DNA of 64,000 nt from Microlunatus parietis (GCF_013407955.1 NZ_JACCBU010000001.1:6200001-6264000), one strand, 5' to 3'; positions 8,937 through 18,066 are shown, counted from the stretch's first letter. The notes: generated from the letters alone by a model not told the origin. Translations and numbers: made by a program.

Positions 8937-10517
8937 ATGAGTGAGTCTCCGCTGAGCCGTCGAGCCCTGCTCGGGATCGGGATGTCCGCCGGCGCCGCGG
9001 CGACGCTGGCGACCGGGTGCACCGGGACGGCGACCGGCATGGCGGCGCGGAAGGAACTGCGGATCGGGGTCCAGTCGCTGCCGAGCACGCTGGATGCGAA
9101 CGGCTCGGTGTCCAACTCGGGCATCCAGGCCTACCACAACATCTATGACACCTTGATCGCCCGGGACACCAAGGCGGAGCAGGCGGCGTTCAAGCCCGGC
9201 CTGGCCAAGTCCTGGAAGCAGGTCGAGGATCTGACCTGGGAGTTCGAGCTTCGCGACGACGTGACGTTCCACGACGGCAGCCCGTTCACTGCGGCCGACG
9301 TCGTCTACTCGATGAACCGGGTGATCACCAAGGAGGACCCGAGCTACGCCACCGCGTACGCCTATCTGCTGGCCAATGTCACCGAGTTCAAGGCCGTCGA
9401 CGACTTCACGGTACGGGCCACGACGAAGCATCCCGAGCCGCTGATGGAGCACCTCCTGTCGGACCCGAACGCCGGCATCTCGGCGAAGGCCTACACGACC
9501 GAGGTGGGGCTGGACGCGGCGTCCAACAAGCCGGTCGCCACCGGGCCGTACCAGGTCGCGGAGTACACACCGGACGTCTCGTTGATCTTGGAGGCCGTGC
9601 CCGGGCACTGGTCCGGCGAGCCGCCGTACACCAAGATCACCTACCTCTCCATTCCGGAGATCGCGTCCCGGATCACGGCCTTGAAGAACGACGAGGTCGA
9701 CTTCATCACGAACATCCCGCCGGATCAGGAGACCCTGCTCGCCGGTGATCAACGGGTGAAGATCGTCGGCGGGGTGCTCGAGCTCTATCACCTCTACCGG
9801 CTGAACATGTCCAACCCGGTGCTGGCCAAGCCGGAGCTCCGCGCCGCGCTGGACTACGCGATCGACCGGGCCGCGATCGTCGAGTCGATCTGGGAGGGCA
9901 AGGCCGAGGCGGCGACGTCCTACCAGTTCACCAGCTACCAGGATGCGCTGAAGTTCCCGGACCGCCAGGACATTGCCTTCGATGCCGAGAAGGCCAAGCA
10001 GCTGGTGGCCTCGTCCGGGTACGCCGGCGAGGTGATCGAGATCTACAACACCACGAACTACTACACCTACGCCGATCTGGTCGCGCAGGCCGTGGTGGAC
10101 ATGTGGGCCGACGTCGGCGTCACCGCGAAGCTGGTGCAGGTCGACGACATCCCGGACGAGGACCCCGGCCTGGAGATCAGGACCTGGTCCAACCCGCTGT
10201 ACTACCCGGACCCGATGGGCATGATCGAACGGCACTGGGCGCCGGAGGGCGAGGCGGCCAACAAGAAGCACTTCATCGCGACCGAGGCGTACACGGACGC
10301 GTTCAACCGGATGCGGTACGGCCAGGACGAGGCCGCCCGCAAGGAGGCGCTGGCGGAGCTGTTCGACTTCTATCGTGCGCAGACCCCGTTCGTCTATCTG
10401 TTCAAGCCGTACGAGTCGCTCGGCATGCGGTCCAACATCGACTACACGCAGTCGCCGAACCTGCGTCCGTACTGCCTGTCCTTCCGGGCCGGTGACATCG
10501 CCGAGCGCTCGACATGA
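8937..10517 (+). CDS. ABC transporter substrate-binding lipoprotein, family 5 (peptide/nickel type)
   Basis: Extracellular solute-binding protein of 526 residues. It carries a Tat-type lipoprotein signal: SRRALLG at 7-13 and lipobox ATGC with Cys28. The SBP family 5 signature region is visible (WEFELRDDVTFHDGSPFTAADVVYS split across residues 100-125), as is the C-terminal FYRAQTPFVYLFKPYES. ATG 8937 is chosen because AGGAA at 8926-8930 is correctly spaced and the signal peptide starts there. It is the first gene of a five-gene importer followed by phnA. Family 5 proteins bind peptides, nickel, opines or other small ligands; binding of a phosphonate is inferred only from the operon. Confidence 0.93.
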   Translation: MSESPLSRRALLGIGMSAGAAATLATGCTGTATGMAARKELRIGVQSLPSTLDANGSVSNSGIQAYHNIYDTLIARDTKAEQAAFKPGLAKSWKQVEDLTWEFELRDDVTFHDGSPFTAADVVYSMNRVITKEDPSYATAYAYLLANVTEFKAVDDFTVRATTKHPEPLMEHLLSDPNAGISAKAYTTEVGLDAASNKPVATGPYQVAEYTPDVSLILEAVPGHWSGEPPYTKITYLSIPEIASRITALKNDEVDFITNIPPDQETLLAGDQRVKIVGGVLELYHLYRLNMSNPVLAKPELRAALDYAIDRAAIVESIWEGKAEAATSYQFTSYQDALKFPDRQDIAFDAEKAKQLVASSGYAGEVIEIYNTTNYYTYADLVAQAVVDMWADVGVTAKLVQVDDIPDEDPGLEIRTWSNPLYYPDPMGMIERHWAPEGEAANKKHFIATEAYTDAFNRMRYGQDEAARKEALAELFDFYRAQTPFVYLFKPYESLGMRSNIDYTQSPNLRPYCLSFRAGDIAERST

Positions 10518-10536
10518 CCCGGAGGGAATCCCTTCC

Positions 10537-11466
10537 GTGCTGAGGTTCCTCGGCTCCCGGGCCCTGGTCAGCGCCGGCACCGCGCTGCTCGTGCTGATCT
10601 TCGTGTTCGTCGCGGCGCGGGTCACCGGGAACCCGTTCGACCTGATGTACCCGGACGGCCTGGAACCGGGCCAGCTGGCTCAGTACAACGCCAAGTACGG
10701 TCTGGACCGAAGCTACCCCGAGCAGTTCCTGCTGTATCTGCGCAACGCCGTCACTGGCGACTTCGGCATCAGCCTGGTGGAGCGCCGGCCGGTGCCCGAG
10801 ATCTTCTTCCCGCGGCTGGCCGAGACCCTGAAGCTCGGCGTGTTCTCGCTGATCTTCAGCGTCGTGGTCGGCGTCGGCGTCGGGATGCTGCTCGCGCTGT
10901 ACCCGCGGCAGCCGCTGATCCGGGCCCTCGGCCACGCGATGTCGCTGCTCTACGCCGTGCCCGGCTTCGTGCTGTCGCTGGTGATGATCTTGATCTTCGG
11001 CTTCGTCCTGAACGCGCTGCCGACCCAGGGCGCCTCGACACCGGCGCACTACCTGATGCCGGTCGTCTGCCTCTCCGTCGGCTCGATCGTCTCGCTCTCC
11101 CGGTACGTCGACAACAGCATGCGGGAAACGCTGCACCAGGATTTCGTGGTCACCGCGATCAGCAAGGGCACCGGCCGCCGCTCGGTGGTCTGGCGGCACG
11201 TGTTCCCCAACACCGGCGTCCCGGTGATCACCCAGATCGGGATGATCGTCGTCGACATCCTGTCCGGGACCATGGTGATCGAGACGATCTTCTCCTGGCC
11301 CGGCATGGGTAACCTGCTGGTGACGTCGGTGATCAACCGGGACTTCCCGGTGATCCAGTTCTCCGTGGTCACCGTGTCGATCATCGTCATCGTCCTCAAC
11401 TACCTGCTGGATGTCGCGTATCTGCTGCTCGATCCGCGGATCGGCCGGACCCGAGGAGTCGCATGA
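10537..11466 (+). CDS. ABC transporter permease, DppB/OppB type
   Basis: Inner-membrane permease of 309 residues, about six membrane segments. The first is SAGTALLVLIFVFVAARV, then an external loop containing YGLDRSYPEQFLLYL, then the BPD_transp_1 core. The EAA-like cytoplasmic loop is RETLHQDFVVTAISKGTGRR. The start is GTG 10537, with GGAGGGAA at 10521-10528 eight bases upstream. The longer frame upstream is antisense-like and arginine-rich, so it is discarded. It couples to the next permease by an ATGA overlap. Confidence 0.92.
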   Translation: MLRFLGSRALVSAGTALLVLIFVFVAARVTGNPFDLMYPDGLEPGQLAQYNAKYGLDRSYPEQFLLYLRNAVTGDFGISLVERRPVPEIFFPRLAETLKLGVFSLIFSVVVGVGVGMLLALYPRQPLIRALGHAMSLLYAVPGFVLSLVMILIFGFVLNALPTQGASTPAHYLMPVVCLSVGSIVSLSRYVDNSMRETLHQDFVVTAISKGTGRRSVVWRHVFPNTGVPVITQIGMIVVDILSGTMVIETIFSWPGMGNLLVTSVINRDFPVIQFSVVTVSIIVIVLNYLLDVAYLLLDPRIGRTRGVA

Positions 11467-12332
11467 CCCTTCGACAGGCTCAGGGCACGGTCTGGAGACA
11501 GGTCCGGTCGATGACCGCCTGGACCAGGGTCTGCGCGGGCGTGCTGATCATCGTCGTGGGGGCCGCGCTGCTGGCCGGGGTGGTGTCGCCGTTCGACCCC
11601 GATCGCACCGTCCTGACCAGCCGGAACGCGCTGCCGATCTTCCTCGACCCGACCTCGGCCCATCTGCTCGGCGCCGACGGGATCGGCCGGGACACGCTGA
11701 GCCGGACGTTGCACGGCACCCGGACCAGCCTGCTGATCGCCGCGGTCGGCCTGATCGTCGGCAGCCTGGTCGGCCTCACCCTCGGTCTGACGGCGGGCTT
11801 CTTCGGCGGCGTCTGGGACCGGCTGGTCATGCTCGCGGTGAACTTCCAGCAGTCGGTGCCGCTGACCCTGTTGATCTTGGTCGGGCTGGTCATGTTCGGC
11901 CGCGGGATCGGGGTGCTGATGATCTTCATCGGACTGGCCCGCTGGGAGACCTACGCCCGGGTGATCAGGGGACTGGTGCTGAGCGCACGGGAGCAGCCGT
12001 TCGTGGACGCTGCCCGGTCGTACGGCGCACCGCCGGTCCGGATCATCCTGCGGCACGTGCTGCCCAACACCGTCTCGTACTACATCGTGTTGATGGTGCT
12101 CAGCTTCCCGCCCGTGATGCTGCTCGAGTCGGCCCTGTCGTTCATCGGGATCGGGGTCCAGCCGCCGACCGCGACGCTCGGCCAGATGATCGGCGAGGGC
12201 CGCACCTACCTGGCGACCAACCCGTGGTCCTCGATGGTGCCGAGCGCGGTGCTGGTGCTGATGGCCTACTGCGTGCACGTGATCGGGGAGTGGCTGCGCT
12301 CCCGGGTCCAGGTCAGGTTCGCGGACCGGTAG
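11463..12332 (+). CDS. ABC transporter permease, DppC/OppC type
   Basis: Second permease of 289 residues, five to six membrane helices, with the conserved FLDPTSAHLLGADGIGRDTL opening loop and the EAA loop VDAARSYGAPPVRIILRHVL. Its start overlaps the upstream stop (ATGA at 11463-11466). The first residues MTLRQAQGT are encoded by a 20-base interspersed repeat (11467-11486) that also occurs at 34878-34897, so the N terminus is partly repeat-derived. Otherwise a normal oligopeptide-type permease. Confidence 0.92.
   Translation: MTLRQAQGTVWRQVRSMTAWTRVCAGVLIIVVGAALLAGVVSPFDPDRTVLTSRNALPIFLDPTSAHLLGADGIGRDTLSRTLHGTRTSLLIAAVGLIVGSLVGLTLGLTAGFFGGVWDRLVMLAVNFQQSVPLTLLILVGLVMFGRGIGVLMIFIGLARWETYARVIRGLVLSAREQPFVDAARSYGAPPVRIILRHVLPNTVSYYIVLMVLSFPPVMLLESALSFIGIGVQPPTATLGQMIGEGRTYLATNPWSSMVPSAVLVLMAYCVHVIGEWLRSRVQVRFADR
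11467..11486 (+). repeat. 20-bp interspersed repeat, copy 1
   Basis: CCCTTCGACAGGCTCAGGGC, identical to 34878-34897. Here it follows directly after the ATG of the permease gene and encodes LRQAQG. It has a short inverted symmetry (CCCT...AGGG). Similar short repeats, which encode LSLSKG or LRQAQG depending on frame, are common in high-GC genomes. Confidence 0.75.
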
Positions 12333-12344
12333 GAGTGATCTTCG

Positions 12345-13313
12345 ATGACACTGTCCCTGTCCGGGCTGACGATCACGGTCCGCGCCGACGGCACCGACCG
12401 GGTGCTGGTGGCCGACCTCTCGCTGGAGGTTGAGGAGTCCCGGACCATCGCCGTGGTCGGCGAGTCCGGCAGCGGGAAGTCGATCACCGCGCTGAGCGTG
12501 CTCGGCCTGCTGACCTCCTGGTACGCGGCGTCGGCGTTCTCGGTCAGCGGCCTGCTGCGGATCGACGGCGAGCCGGAGTACAGGCTCGATCTGGCCACCG
12601 CTCGTGACGTGGACTTCGACGCGATCCGCGGCCGCGCGGTGTCGATGATCTTCCAGGACCCGTGGACCGCGCTCAACCCGATCCGCACGGTCGGCCGGCA
12701 GTTGGTCGAGTCGGTCCGGGCACACAGCACGGTCACGGCGACGGAGGCCCGGACCAGGGCGATCGACCTGCTGGAGCGGGTCGGCATCCAGCAGCCCGCC
12801 GAGCGGTACGACAGCTACCCGCACCAACTCTCCGGCGGCCAGCTGCAGCGGATCATGATCGCGATGGCCTTGGCCGGCCGGCCCAGGTTCCTGATCGCGG
12901 ACGAGCCGACCACGGCGCTCGACGTGACCGTGCAGCGCGGCATCCTGCAGTTGCTGGACGAACTGCGCGCCGACGGGCTCGGCATCCTGTTGATCACCCA
13001 CGACCTCAGTGTGGTGGCCCATCACTCCGACCGGATCGCGGTGATGTACGGCGGAGCGATCGTCGAGTCGGGCCGGTCCCGCGCGGTGATCGCCGATCCG
13101 CGGCATCCGTACACCCGACTGTTGATCAGTTCGGTGCCGACGCTGGACGTCGAGCCGGGCAGCCGGCTGGTCACCAAGGCCGATGTTCTGGCCGGCCGTT
13201 CGATCGACCCGCGGCTCGGCCGGTTCGACCCCGAGCAGCGGACCGACGTCGAGCTGGTCCGGATCGCCGATGATCATGTCGTGTCCCGGCGCTTCGTCGG
13301 AGGCCTCCGATGA
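12345..13313 (+). CDS. ABC transporter ATP-binding protein, OppD/DppD type
   Basis: ATPase subunit of 322 residues. Walker A is GESGSGKS (about 42-49), the signature is LSGGQLQR (about 164-171), Walker B is FLIADEPTTALD (about 182-193), and the H loop is in LITHDLSVVAH. The C terminus has the SSVPTLDVEPGS region of the oligopeptide transporter tail but no cysteine cluster. The ATG at 12345 follows the permease stop by 12 bases. It forms the importer with the next ATPase, whose start overlaps its stop (ATGA). Confidence 0.93.
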   Translation: MTLSLSGLTITVRADGTDRVLVADLSLEVEESRTIAVVGESGSGKSITALSVLGLLTSWYAASAFSVSGLLRIDGEPEYRLDLATARDVDFDAIRGRAVSMIFQDPWTALNPIRTVGRQLVESVRAHSTVTATEARTRAIDLLERVGIQQPAERYDSYPHQLSGGQLQRIMIAMALAGRPRFLIADEPTTALDVTVQRGILQLLDELRADGLGILLITHDLSVVAHHSDRIAVMYGGAIVESGRSRAVIADPRHPYTRLLISSVPTLDVEPGSRLVTKADVLAGRSIDPRLGRFDPEQRTDVELVRIADDHVVSRRFVGGLR

Positions 13314-14107
13314 GTGCACCGCTGCTGGAGATCAAGGACCTGACCGTCTCGTACCAGGTCGGCTCGAATCTGCTGCACCGCGGCGGATCCCGGCACCGCG
13401 ATGTGGTCCGGGACGTCTCGCTGACGGTCGGCCGGAACCAGATCTTCGGCCTGGTGGGCGAGTCCGGCTCGGGGAAGACGACGGTGGCGCGGACCGTGCT
13501 CGGGCTGACCGCGGTGCGGCGCGGCTCGGTGATCTTCGACGGCGCGGAGCTGGTCGGGCGGAGGGGGTTCTGCGTCAACCAGCCGCGGATCCAGATGATC
13601 TTCCAGGATCCCAACAACTCGCTGGACCCGTCGATGACGGTCCGGCAGATCCTGGCCGAGCCGATGATCATCTCCCGGGTGGTCGCCCGGTCGGCGATCG
13701 AGGAGTTCAGCGCCGAACTGCTGGCCACGATGGACCTGCCGGCGGACGCCCTGGACCGGCGGCCCTACCAGTTGTCCGGCGGGCAGCGGCAACGGGTCGG
13801 GCTGGCCCGGGCGCTGGCGACCAAGCCCGACCTGATCGTCGCCGACGAGTGCACCTCGGCGCTGGACGTCACGGTGCAGGCCCACGTGCTCAACCTGATG
13901 ATGGGCCTGCGGGAGACGGCGGGCGTCTCGTTCCTGTTCATCTCGCACAATCTCGGGGTGATCCGGCACGTGGCCGATCAGGTCGCGGTGATGCGGGACG
14001 GCTCGGTCGTCGAGGCCGCGCCGGCAGCCCGGCTCTTCGCGGCGCCGCAGCACGAGTACACACGGGAGTTGCTCGACTCGGTTCCCGGTTTTGGTGATCA
14101 TGAGTAA
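13310..14107 (+). CDS. ABC transporter ATP-binding protein, OppF/DppF type
   Basis: Second ATPase, 265 residues. Walker A is GESGSGKTT, signature LSGGQRQR, Walker B LIVADECTSALD (Cys in place of the usual Pro after Glu), and H loop FISHNLGVIRH. It is shorter than typical OppF (about 320) because it lacks the C-terminal oligopeptide/dipeptide extension. It overlaps the upstream gene by four bases and ends 10 bases before the phnA start, so importer and hydrolase are transcriptionally tied. Confidence 0.92.
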   Translation: MSAPLLEIKDLTVSYQVGSNLLHRGGSRHRDVVRDVSLTVGRNQIFGLVGESGSGKTTVARTVLGLTAVRRGSVIFDGAELVGRRGFCVNQPRIQMIFQDPNNSLDPSMTVRQILAEPMIISRVVARSAIEEFSAELLATMDLPADALDRRPYQLSGGQRQRVGLARALATKPDLIVADECTSALDVTVQAHVLNLMMGLRETAGVSFLFISHNLGVIRHVADQVAVMRDGSVVEAAPAARLFAAPQHEYTRELLDSVPGFGDHE

Positions 14108-14117
14108 GGAGTACGAG

Positions 14118-15443
14118 ATGACACGGCAGCCCTTCACCGTCAACGGCCGGGAGTACCGGCCGCCGGCCGAGCCGGTGGTGGTGATCTGTGTGGACGGCAG
14201 CGAACCCGCGTACCACGAGCAGGCGCTCGCGGCGGGCCGGATGCCCTGGCTGGCCAAGGCGAGCCAGGACCGGTTGAGCAACTGGCCCGCCCATGGTGCG
14301 ATGCCGGCCCTGACCAATCCCAACAACGTCTCCATCGCGACCGGCCGGCCGCCTCGTGATCATGGAATCAGCGGCAACTACATCCTGGACCCGGACAGCG
14401 GCCAGGAGGTGCTGATGAACGACAAGGCGTTCCTCCGGATCCCGACGATCTTCGGGGCCGCCAACGACGCCGGGTACGACGTCGCGGTGATCACCGCCAA
14501 GGACAAGCTGCGCCGGCTGCTCGGCGCCGGCCTGGTCGAGTCCGGGCCGGCACTGGACGGTTCCGGCGGCGAGGCCGTACCGGAGCGGCGGGGGATCTGT
14601 TTCTCGGCCGAGAAGGCGGACCAGGCAACCGTTGCGGACAACGGGATCGGCGACGTCCTGGACTACGTCGGCCGGCCGCTGCCCGCGGTCTACTCGGCGG
14701 ACCTGAGCGAATTCGTGCTGGCCGCCGGTGTACGGCTGCTGGCCGACCGCCGGCCGGACCTGCTCTACCTGTCGCTGACCGACTACATCCAGCACAAGCA
14801 CGCGCCCGGCACCGAGGTGGCGAACGACTTCTACGCCATGATCGACAACTATGCCGGGCAGTTGGACGCGCTCGGCGCGGTGGTCGTGATCACCGCCGAT
14901 CACGGGATGAGCGGCAAGAGCGACCCGGCCGGCGCGCCGCGGGTGATCTACGTCGAGGAGGAGGCGAACCGGGTCCTGGACGGACCCGAGGCGCGCGTGA
15001 TCCTGCCGATCACGGACCCGTACACCGTGCACCACGGGGCGCTCGGCTCGTTCGCCAGTGTGTATCTGCCCGACGGTGCCGATCCGGCGGTCGTCGGCAG
15101 CGCGCTGGCCCGGATCGAGGGCATCCAGGCGGTGCACACCCGGGCCGACGCCGCCGACCGCTACGCACTGCCGCCGGACCGGATCGGTGATCTTGTCGTG
15201 CTGGCGGAGAAGGGGTACGCGCTCGGCCGCTACCCGGCCTGGCACGACCTCGGGCAGTTGGACGCGCCGCTGCGCTCCCACGGCGCGCTCGGCGAGCTCA
15301 ACATCCCGTTCCTGATCAACCGCGAGCTGACCCGGCCGGCCGATCTTGAGCAGGACATCGCCGAACCGGCCTGCGTGCACAACTACGACGCGTTCTGGGT
15401 GGCCACGACCGGGCTCACCGCCGGAGTTGATCATGCCGGCTGA
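14118..15443 (+). CDS. phnA: phosphonoacetate hydrolase, alkaline phosphatase superfamily
   Basis: Cleaves the C-P bond of phosphonoacetate to acetate and phosphate; two-zinc hydrolase of the alkaline phosphatase fold, 441 residues. Metal and catalytic segments are visible: VICVDGSEP (first Asp), ALTNPNNVSIATGRPPRDHG (catalytic Thr/Asn region), LSLTDYIQHKHAPG (Asp and His), VITADHGMSG (Asp-His), and TVHHGALGS (last His). The N terminus FTVNGREYRPPAEPVVVICV matches PhnA. ATG 14118 is preferred over 14100 because AAGGAG at 14106-14111 lies six bases before it. It is translationally linked to the importer upstream and the aldehyde dehydrogenase downstream. Confidence 0.9.
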   Translation: MTRQPFTVNGREYRPPAEPVVVICVDGSEPAYHEQALAAGRMPWLAKASQDRLSNWPAHGAMPALTNPNNVSIATGRPPRDHGISGNYILDPDSGQEVLMNDKAFLRIPTIFGAANDAGYDVAVITAKDKLRRLLGAGLVESGPALDGSGGEAVPERRGICFSAEKADQATVADNGIGDVLDYVGRPLPAVYSADLSEFVLAAGVRLLADRRPDLLYLSLTDYIQHKHAPGTEVANDFYAMIDNYAGQLDALGAVVVITADHGMSGKSDPAGAPRVIYVEEEANRVLDGPEARVILPITDPYTVHHGALGSFASVYLPDGADPAVVGSALARIEGIQAVHTRADAADRYALPPDRIGDLVVLAEKGYALGRYPAWHDLGQLDAPLRSHGALGELNIPFLINRELTRPADLEQDIAEPACVHNYDAFWVATTGLTAGVDHAG

Positions 15444-16902
15444 ATCCGTACCGGAACGGCTCCGGCGCAACCTCATCGGCGGCGCCTGGACCCCGACGGC
15501 GCGGACCAGGACCAACCTCAACCCGGCCGACGTCGATGATCAACTCGGCGAGTTCGCCGAATCGTCGACCGCCGACGCGACCGCGGCGATCGACGCCGCC
15601 GGGGAGGCCCGGAGCGCCTGGGAGGAGGTCGGCCCGATCGAGCGGGCCGCGGTGGTCCGGCGGGCGGCGCGGCTGATCGAGGCCGAGGCGGACCGCTTCG
15701 CCGCGGCGATCACCCGGGAGCAGGGCAAGCGGCTCGGCGAGGCACGCGGCGAGGTCGCCCGGGCGTTGGCGATCATGGAATTCATCGCCGGCGAGGGCCG
15801 GCGGCTGAACGGGATCACCACCCCGGCCGAGGAACCGCGCACGCTGGCGATGACGTTCCGCCGGCCGATCGGCGTGGTCGGCTTGATCACGCCGTGGAAC
15901 TTCCCCCTGGCCATCCCGGTCTGGAAGGTCGCGCCGGCGCTGGTCGCCGGCTGCGCGGCGGTGCTCAAGCCGTCCCCGCTGACCCCGCTCACGGCGGCGC
16001 TGCTGGTCGACGCGTTCCAGCGGGCCGGGCTGCCGAAAGGCGTCCTGAACCTGGTTCAGGGTGACCGTGAGCCGGGCGAGGCGCTGGTCGATGATCACCG
16101 GGTGGCGGGCATCTCGTTCACCGGCTCGCTGCCGGTGGGCCAGGCGATCAACCTTGCCGGAGCCGGCCGGCTCTTGCGCACCCAGCTCGAGCTGGGCGGC
16201 AAGAACGCCGTCATCGTGCTGGCGGACGCCGACCTCAACGCGGCCGCCGCGGCCATCATCCACGGAGCGTTCGGGCAGAGCGGCCAGCGGTGCAGCGCGA
16301 CCAGCCGGGTGATCGTCGACCGTCGGGTCAAGGACGAACTGGTCGGCCGGGTGATGGCGCGGGCGGCGTCGCTGCGGGTGGGTCCGGGCGACGCGGACGG
16401 AACGGACCTCGGCCCGGTGATCAACGACGTCCGGCGGGACGCCTGCCTGGCTGCGATCGAGCGGGCGACCGCCGCGGGCGCGACGGTACGCTGCGGCGGC
16501 GGGCCGGCCCGGGTCGAGCGGGACGGCCGCGAGCTCAGCGGCTACTACGTCCAGCCGACGGTGCTCAGCGAGGTCGCCTGGGACAGCGAACTGGCGCAGG
16601 AGGAGATCTTCGGCCCGGTGCTGGCGGTGATCGACTGCGACGGCTTCGACGACGCGGTACGGATCTCGAACTCGGTCCGCTACGGCATGTCGGCGACGAT
16701 CTTCACCAACGACCACGGCTCGATGTTCCAGGCGCTGAACGTGCTCGACGCCGGCATGCTGCACGTCAACCGGCCCGGCGTCGGTGCGTACGCCCATCTG
16801 CCGCACATGGGGGCGAAGGCGTCCCAACTCGGCGCACCGGAGTGCTCGCCGGACACCTGGGCCTTCTACACCGATCTCCGGTCGGCCTGCATCAGGTATT
16901 GA
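15433..16902 (+). CDS. aldehyde dehydrogenase, candidate phosphonoacetaldehyde dehydrogenase
   Basis: NAD(P)-dependent aldehyde dehydrogenase of 489 residues. Visible are the cofactor and oxyanion Asn in ITPWNFPLA, the Lys in VLKPSPLTP, the general base Glu in QLELGGKNA, the nucleophile Cys in GQSGQRCSATS, and EEIFGPVLAV. ATG 15433 lies inside TTGATCATG and overlaps phnA by 11 bases; CCGGAG at 15421-15426 is its ribosome site. Directly after PhnA, a phosphonoacetaldehyde-to-phosphonoacetate oxidation (PhnY-like) is the natural role, but sequence alone does not separate it from succinate-semialdehyde-type enzymes. Confidence 0.82.
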   Translation: MPAESVPERLRRNLIGGAWTPTARTRTNLNPADVDDQLGEFAESSTADATAAIDAAGEARSAWEEVGPIERAAVVRRAARLIEAEADRFAAAITREQGKRLGEARGEVARALAIMEFIAGEGRRLNGITTPAEEPRTLAMTFRRPIGVVGLITPWNFPLAIPVWKVAPALVAGCAAVLKPSPLTPLTAALLVDAFQRAGLPKGVLNLVQGDREPGEALVDDHRVAGISFTGSLPVGQAINLAGAGRLLRTQLELGGKNAVIVLADADLNAAAAAIIHGAFGQSGQRCSATSRVIVDRRVKDELVGRVMARAASLRVGPGDADGTDLGPVINDVRRDACLAAIERATAAGATVRCGGGPARVERDGRELSGYYVQPTVLSEVAWDSELAQEEIFGPVLAVIDCDGFDDAVRISNSVRYGMSATIFTNDHGSMFQALNVLDAGMLHVNRPGVGAYAHLPHMGAKASQLGAPECSPDTWAFYTDLRSACIRY

Positions 16903-16927
16903 TGATCATGGTCGAGCGGTGCTGAGG

Positions 16928-16973
16928 GGCTGGCCGCTCGGCTGCGGGAAGAGTGCGATCAGAGCGGCCAGCC
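16928..16973. terminator. perfect 12-bp inverted repeat between convergent genes
   Basis: GGCTGGCCGCTC at 16928-16939 and its exact inverse at 16962-16973 with a 22-base loop. It lies between the aldehyde dehydrogenase stop (16902) and the convergent phosphatase stop (17087), so it probably ends the phosphonate operon. No T tract. Confidence 0.6.
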
Positions 16974-17086
16974 TGCTTCGTGGCCGGTCCAGGGGATCGG
17001 CCCCCGAAGGGGACCCGGGGGGTAGTCCCTGGCCCCAGTGTGGCTCGGAAGTGGCGGGATCAAAGGACTGACCCGTCACGATTGGA

Positions 17087-17959
17087 TCACGCGACGGCCA
17101 ACTCGGTCCGGGCGCCGAACGGGAGCCCGACGAACGGTTCCGGTTGGCCGGTCAGCCCGAGCACGTGGTGGACGTGGCCGGCGACGTCGGCCTGTTCCAA
17201 GATCAACGGCCGCCCGCCGGCCGGGACACCGCTGCCGCAGGCCGCGATCCAGGCGGTCCGTTCCTCCGGCGAGTCGCCGCCGTGGCCGCCCTCGTCGACG
17301 TGGCCGTGATCGGTGGCGACGATGATCAGCCAGTCCTCGGCTGCCCGGCCGGGCCGCTCGTCGACGGCGCGGAGCAGCGCGTCGAGCCGCCGGTCCGAGG
17401 CCTCGATGAACTCGCGATAGCTGGCGCCGACGCCCTCCCGGTGCCCGGCGGTGTCCGGGCCGTGCTGGTAGACGAACGTGACCGAGCCGGGCTCGGCCGC
17501 GAGCGCGGCCAGGTGGGCCACGGCGCGGTCGGCGACCTGTTGATCACCGTCGTGCCAGTCGGCGGGGGTGTCGTGCTTGCCGCGCCGCCGGTCCGGCACG
17601 AAGCCGCCGCCGGCGAAGATCGGGCCGCCGCTGTGGCTGCTCACCAAGGGTTCCCAGTCCGCCGCCGCGAACGTCTGCAGGCCCGGGTAGGCCAGTGCGG
17701 CGAGCGTGATGAAGTCCGGATAGCGACCAAGATCATGATCGGTCAGGTCGTTGTCGAAGATCCGGTGCGTCGGTGGCAGCACGCCCGACACCATGGTCGA
17801 CCAGCTGGGACCGGAGATCGTCGGGCCGGCCGGGTTGACCTGCAAGGACTGCAGGAAGCCGGCGGCGGCGACCTTGTCCAGCGCCGGCGTCTCCTGCTCG
17901 GCCAGCGTGTCGAACCGGACCCCGTCGATGCCGACGAAGAGGACGTGCGGTCTGCTCAT
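17087..17959 (-). CDS. alkaline phosphatase family protein (nucleotide pyrophosphatase/phosphodiesterase-like)
   Basis: A 290-residue metal-dependent phosphohydrolase. Metal and nucleophile segments are VLFVGIDGVRFDTL (Asp), NPAGPTISGPSWSTMVSGV (the TMVSGV nucleophile region), FVYQHGPDTAGHREG (Asp and His), and VATDHGHVDEGGHGG (Asp-His). It is a compact type I phosphodiesterase/NPP-like enzyme without a signal peptide. It is convergent with the phosphonate operon, so it may or may not belong to it; hydrolysis of a phosphonate ester would fit but is inference. Confidence 0.85.
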   Translation of the reverse strand: MSRPHVLFVGIDGVRFDTLAEQETPALDKVAAAGFLQSLQVNPAGPTISGPSWSTMVSGVLPPTHRIFDNDLTDHDLGRYPDFITLAALAYPGLQTFAAADWEPLVSSHSGGPIFAGGGFVPDRRRGKHDTPADWHDGDQQVADRAVAHLAALAAEPGSVTFVYQHGPDTAGHREGVGASYREFIEASDRRLDALLRAVDERPGRAAEDWLIIVATDHGHVDEGGHGGDSPEERTAWIAACGSGVPAGGRPLILEQADVAGHVHHVLGLTGQPEPFVGLPFGARTELAVA

Positions 17960-18054
17960 CGAAACGCCTTCCAGCGATGGACATCGTCCAAGATCGTAGC
18001 AACGCGGACCCGGACGATGATCGGGAAGTCCGATTCGCGATCGTGATGTGCGGA

Positions 18055-18060
18055 TAACCT
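18055..18060 (+). promoter_or_regulatory. -10 element of a leaderless promoter (fprA)
   Basis: TAACCT is six bases before the ATG at 18067. No Shine-Dalgarno is present between them. Confidence 0.45.
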
Positions 18061-18066
18061 GAACCG

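Noticed and set aside
11400..13319. A 639-codon minus-strand frame across the permease and ATPase genes
   Set aside because: Gln/Asp/His/Arg-rich shadow of real ABC transporter genes on the plus strand; no family features.
6720..17959. C-P lyase, PhnW or PhnX in the phosphonate region
   Set aside because: None of the genes resembles these; C-P bond cleavage is assigned only to PhnA.
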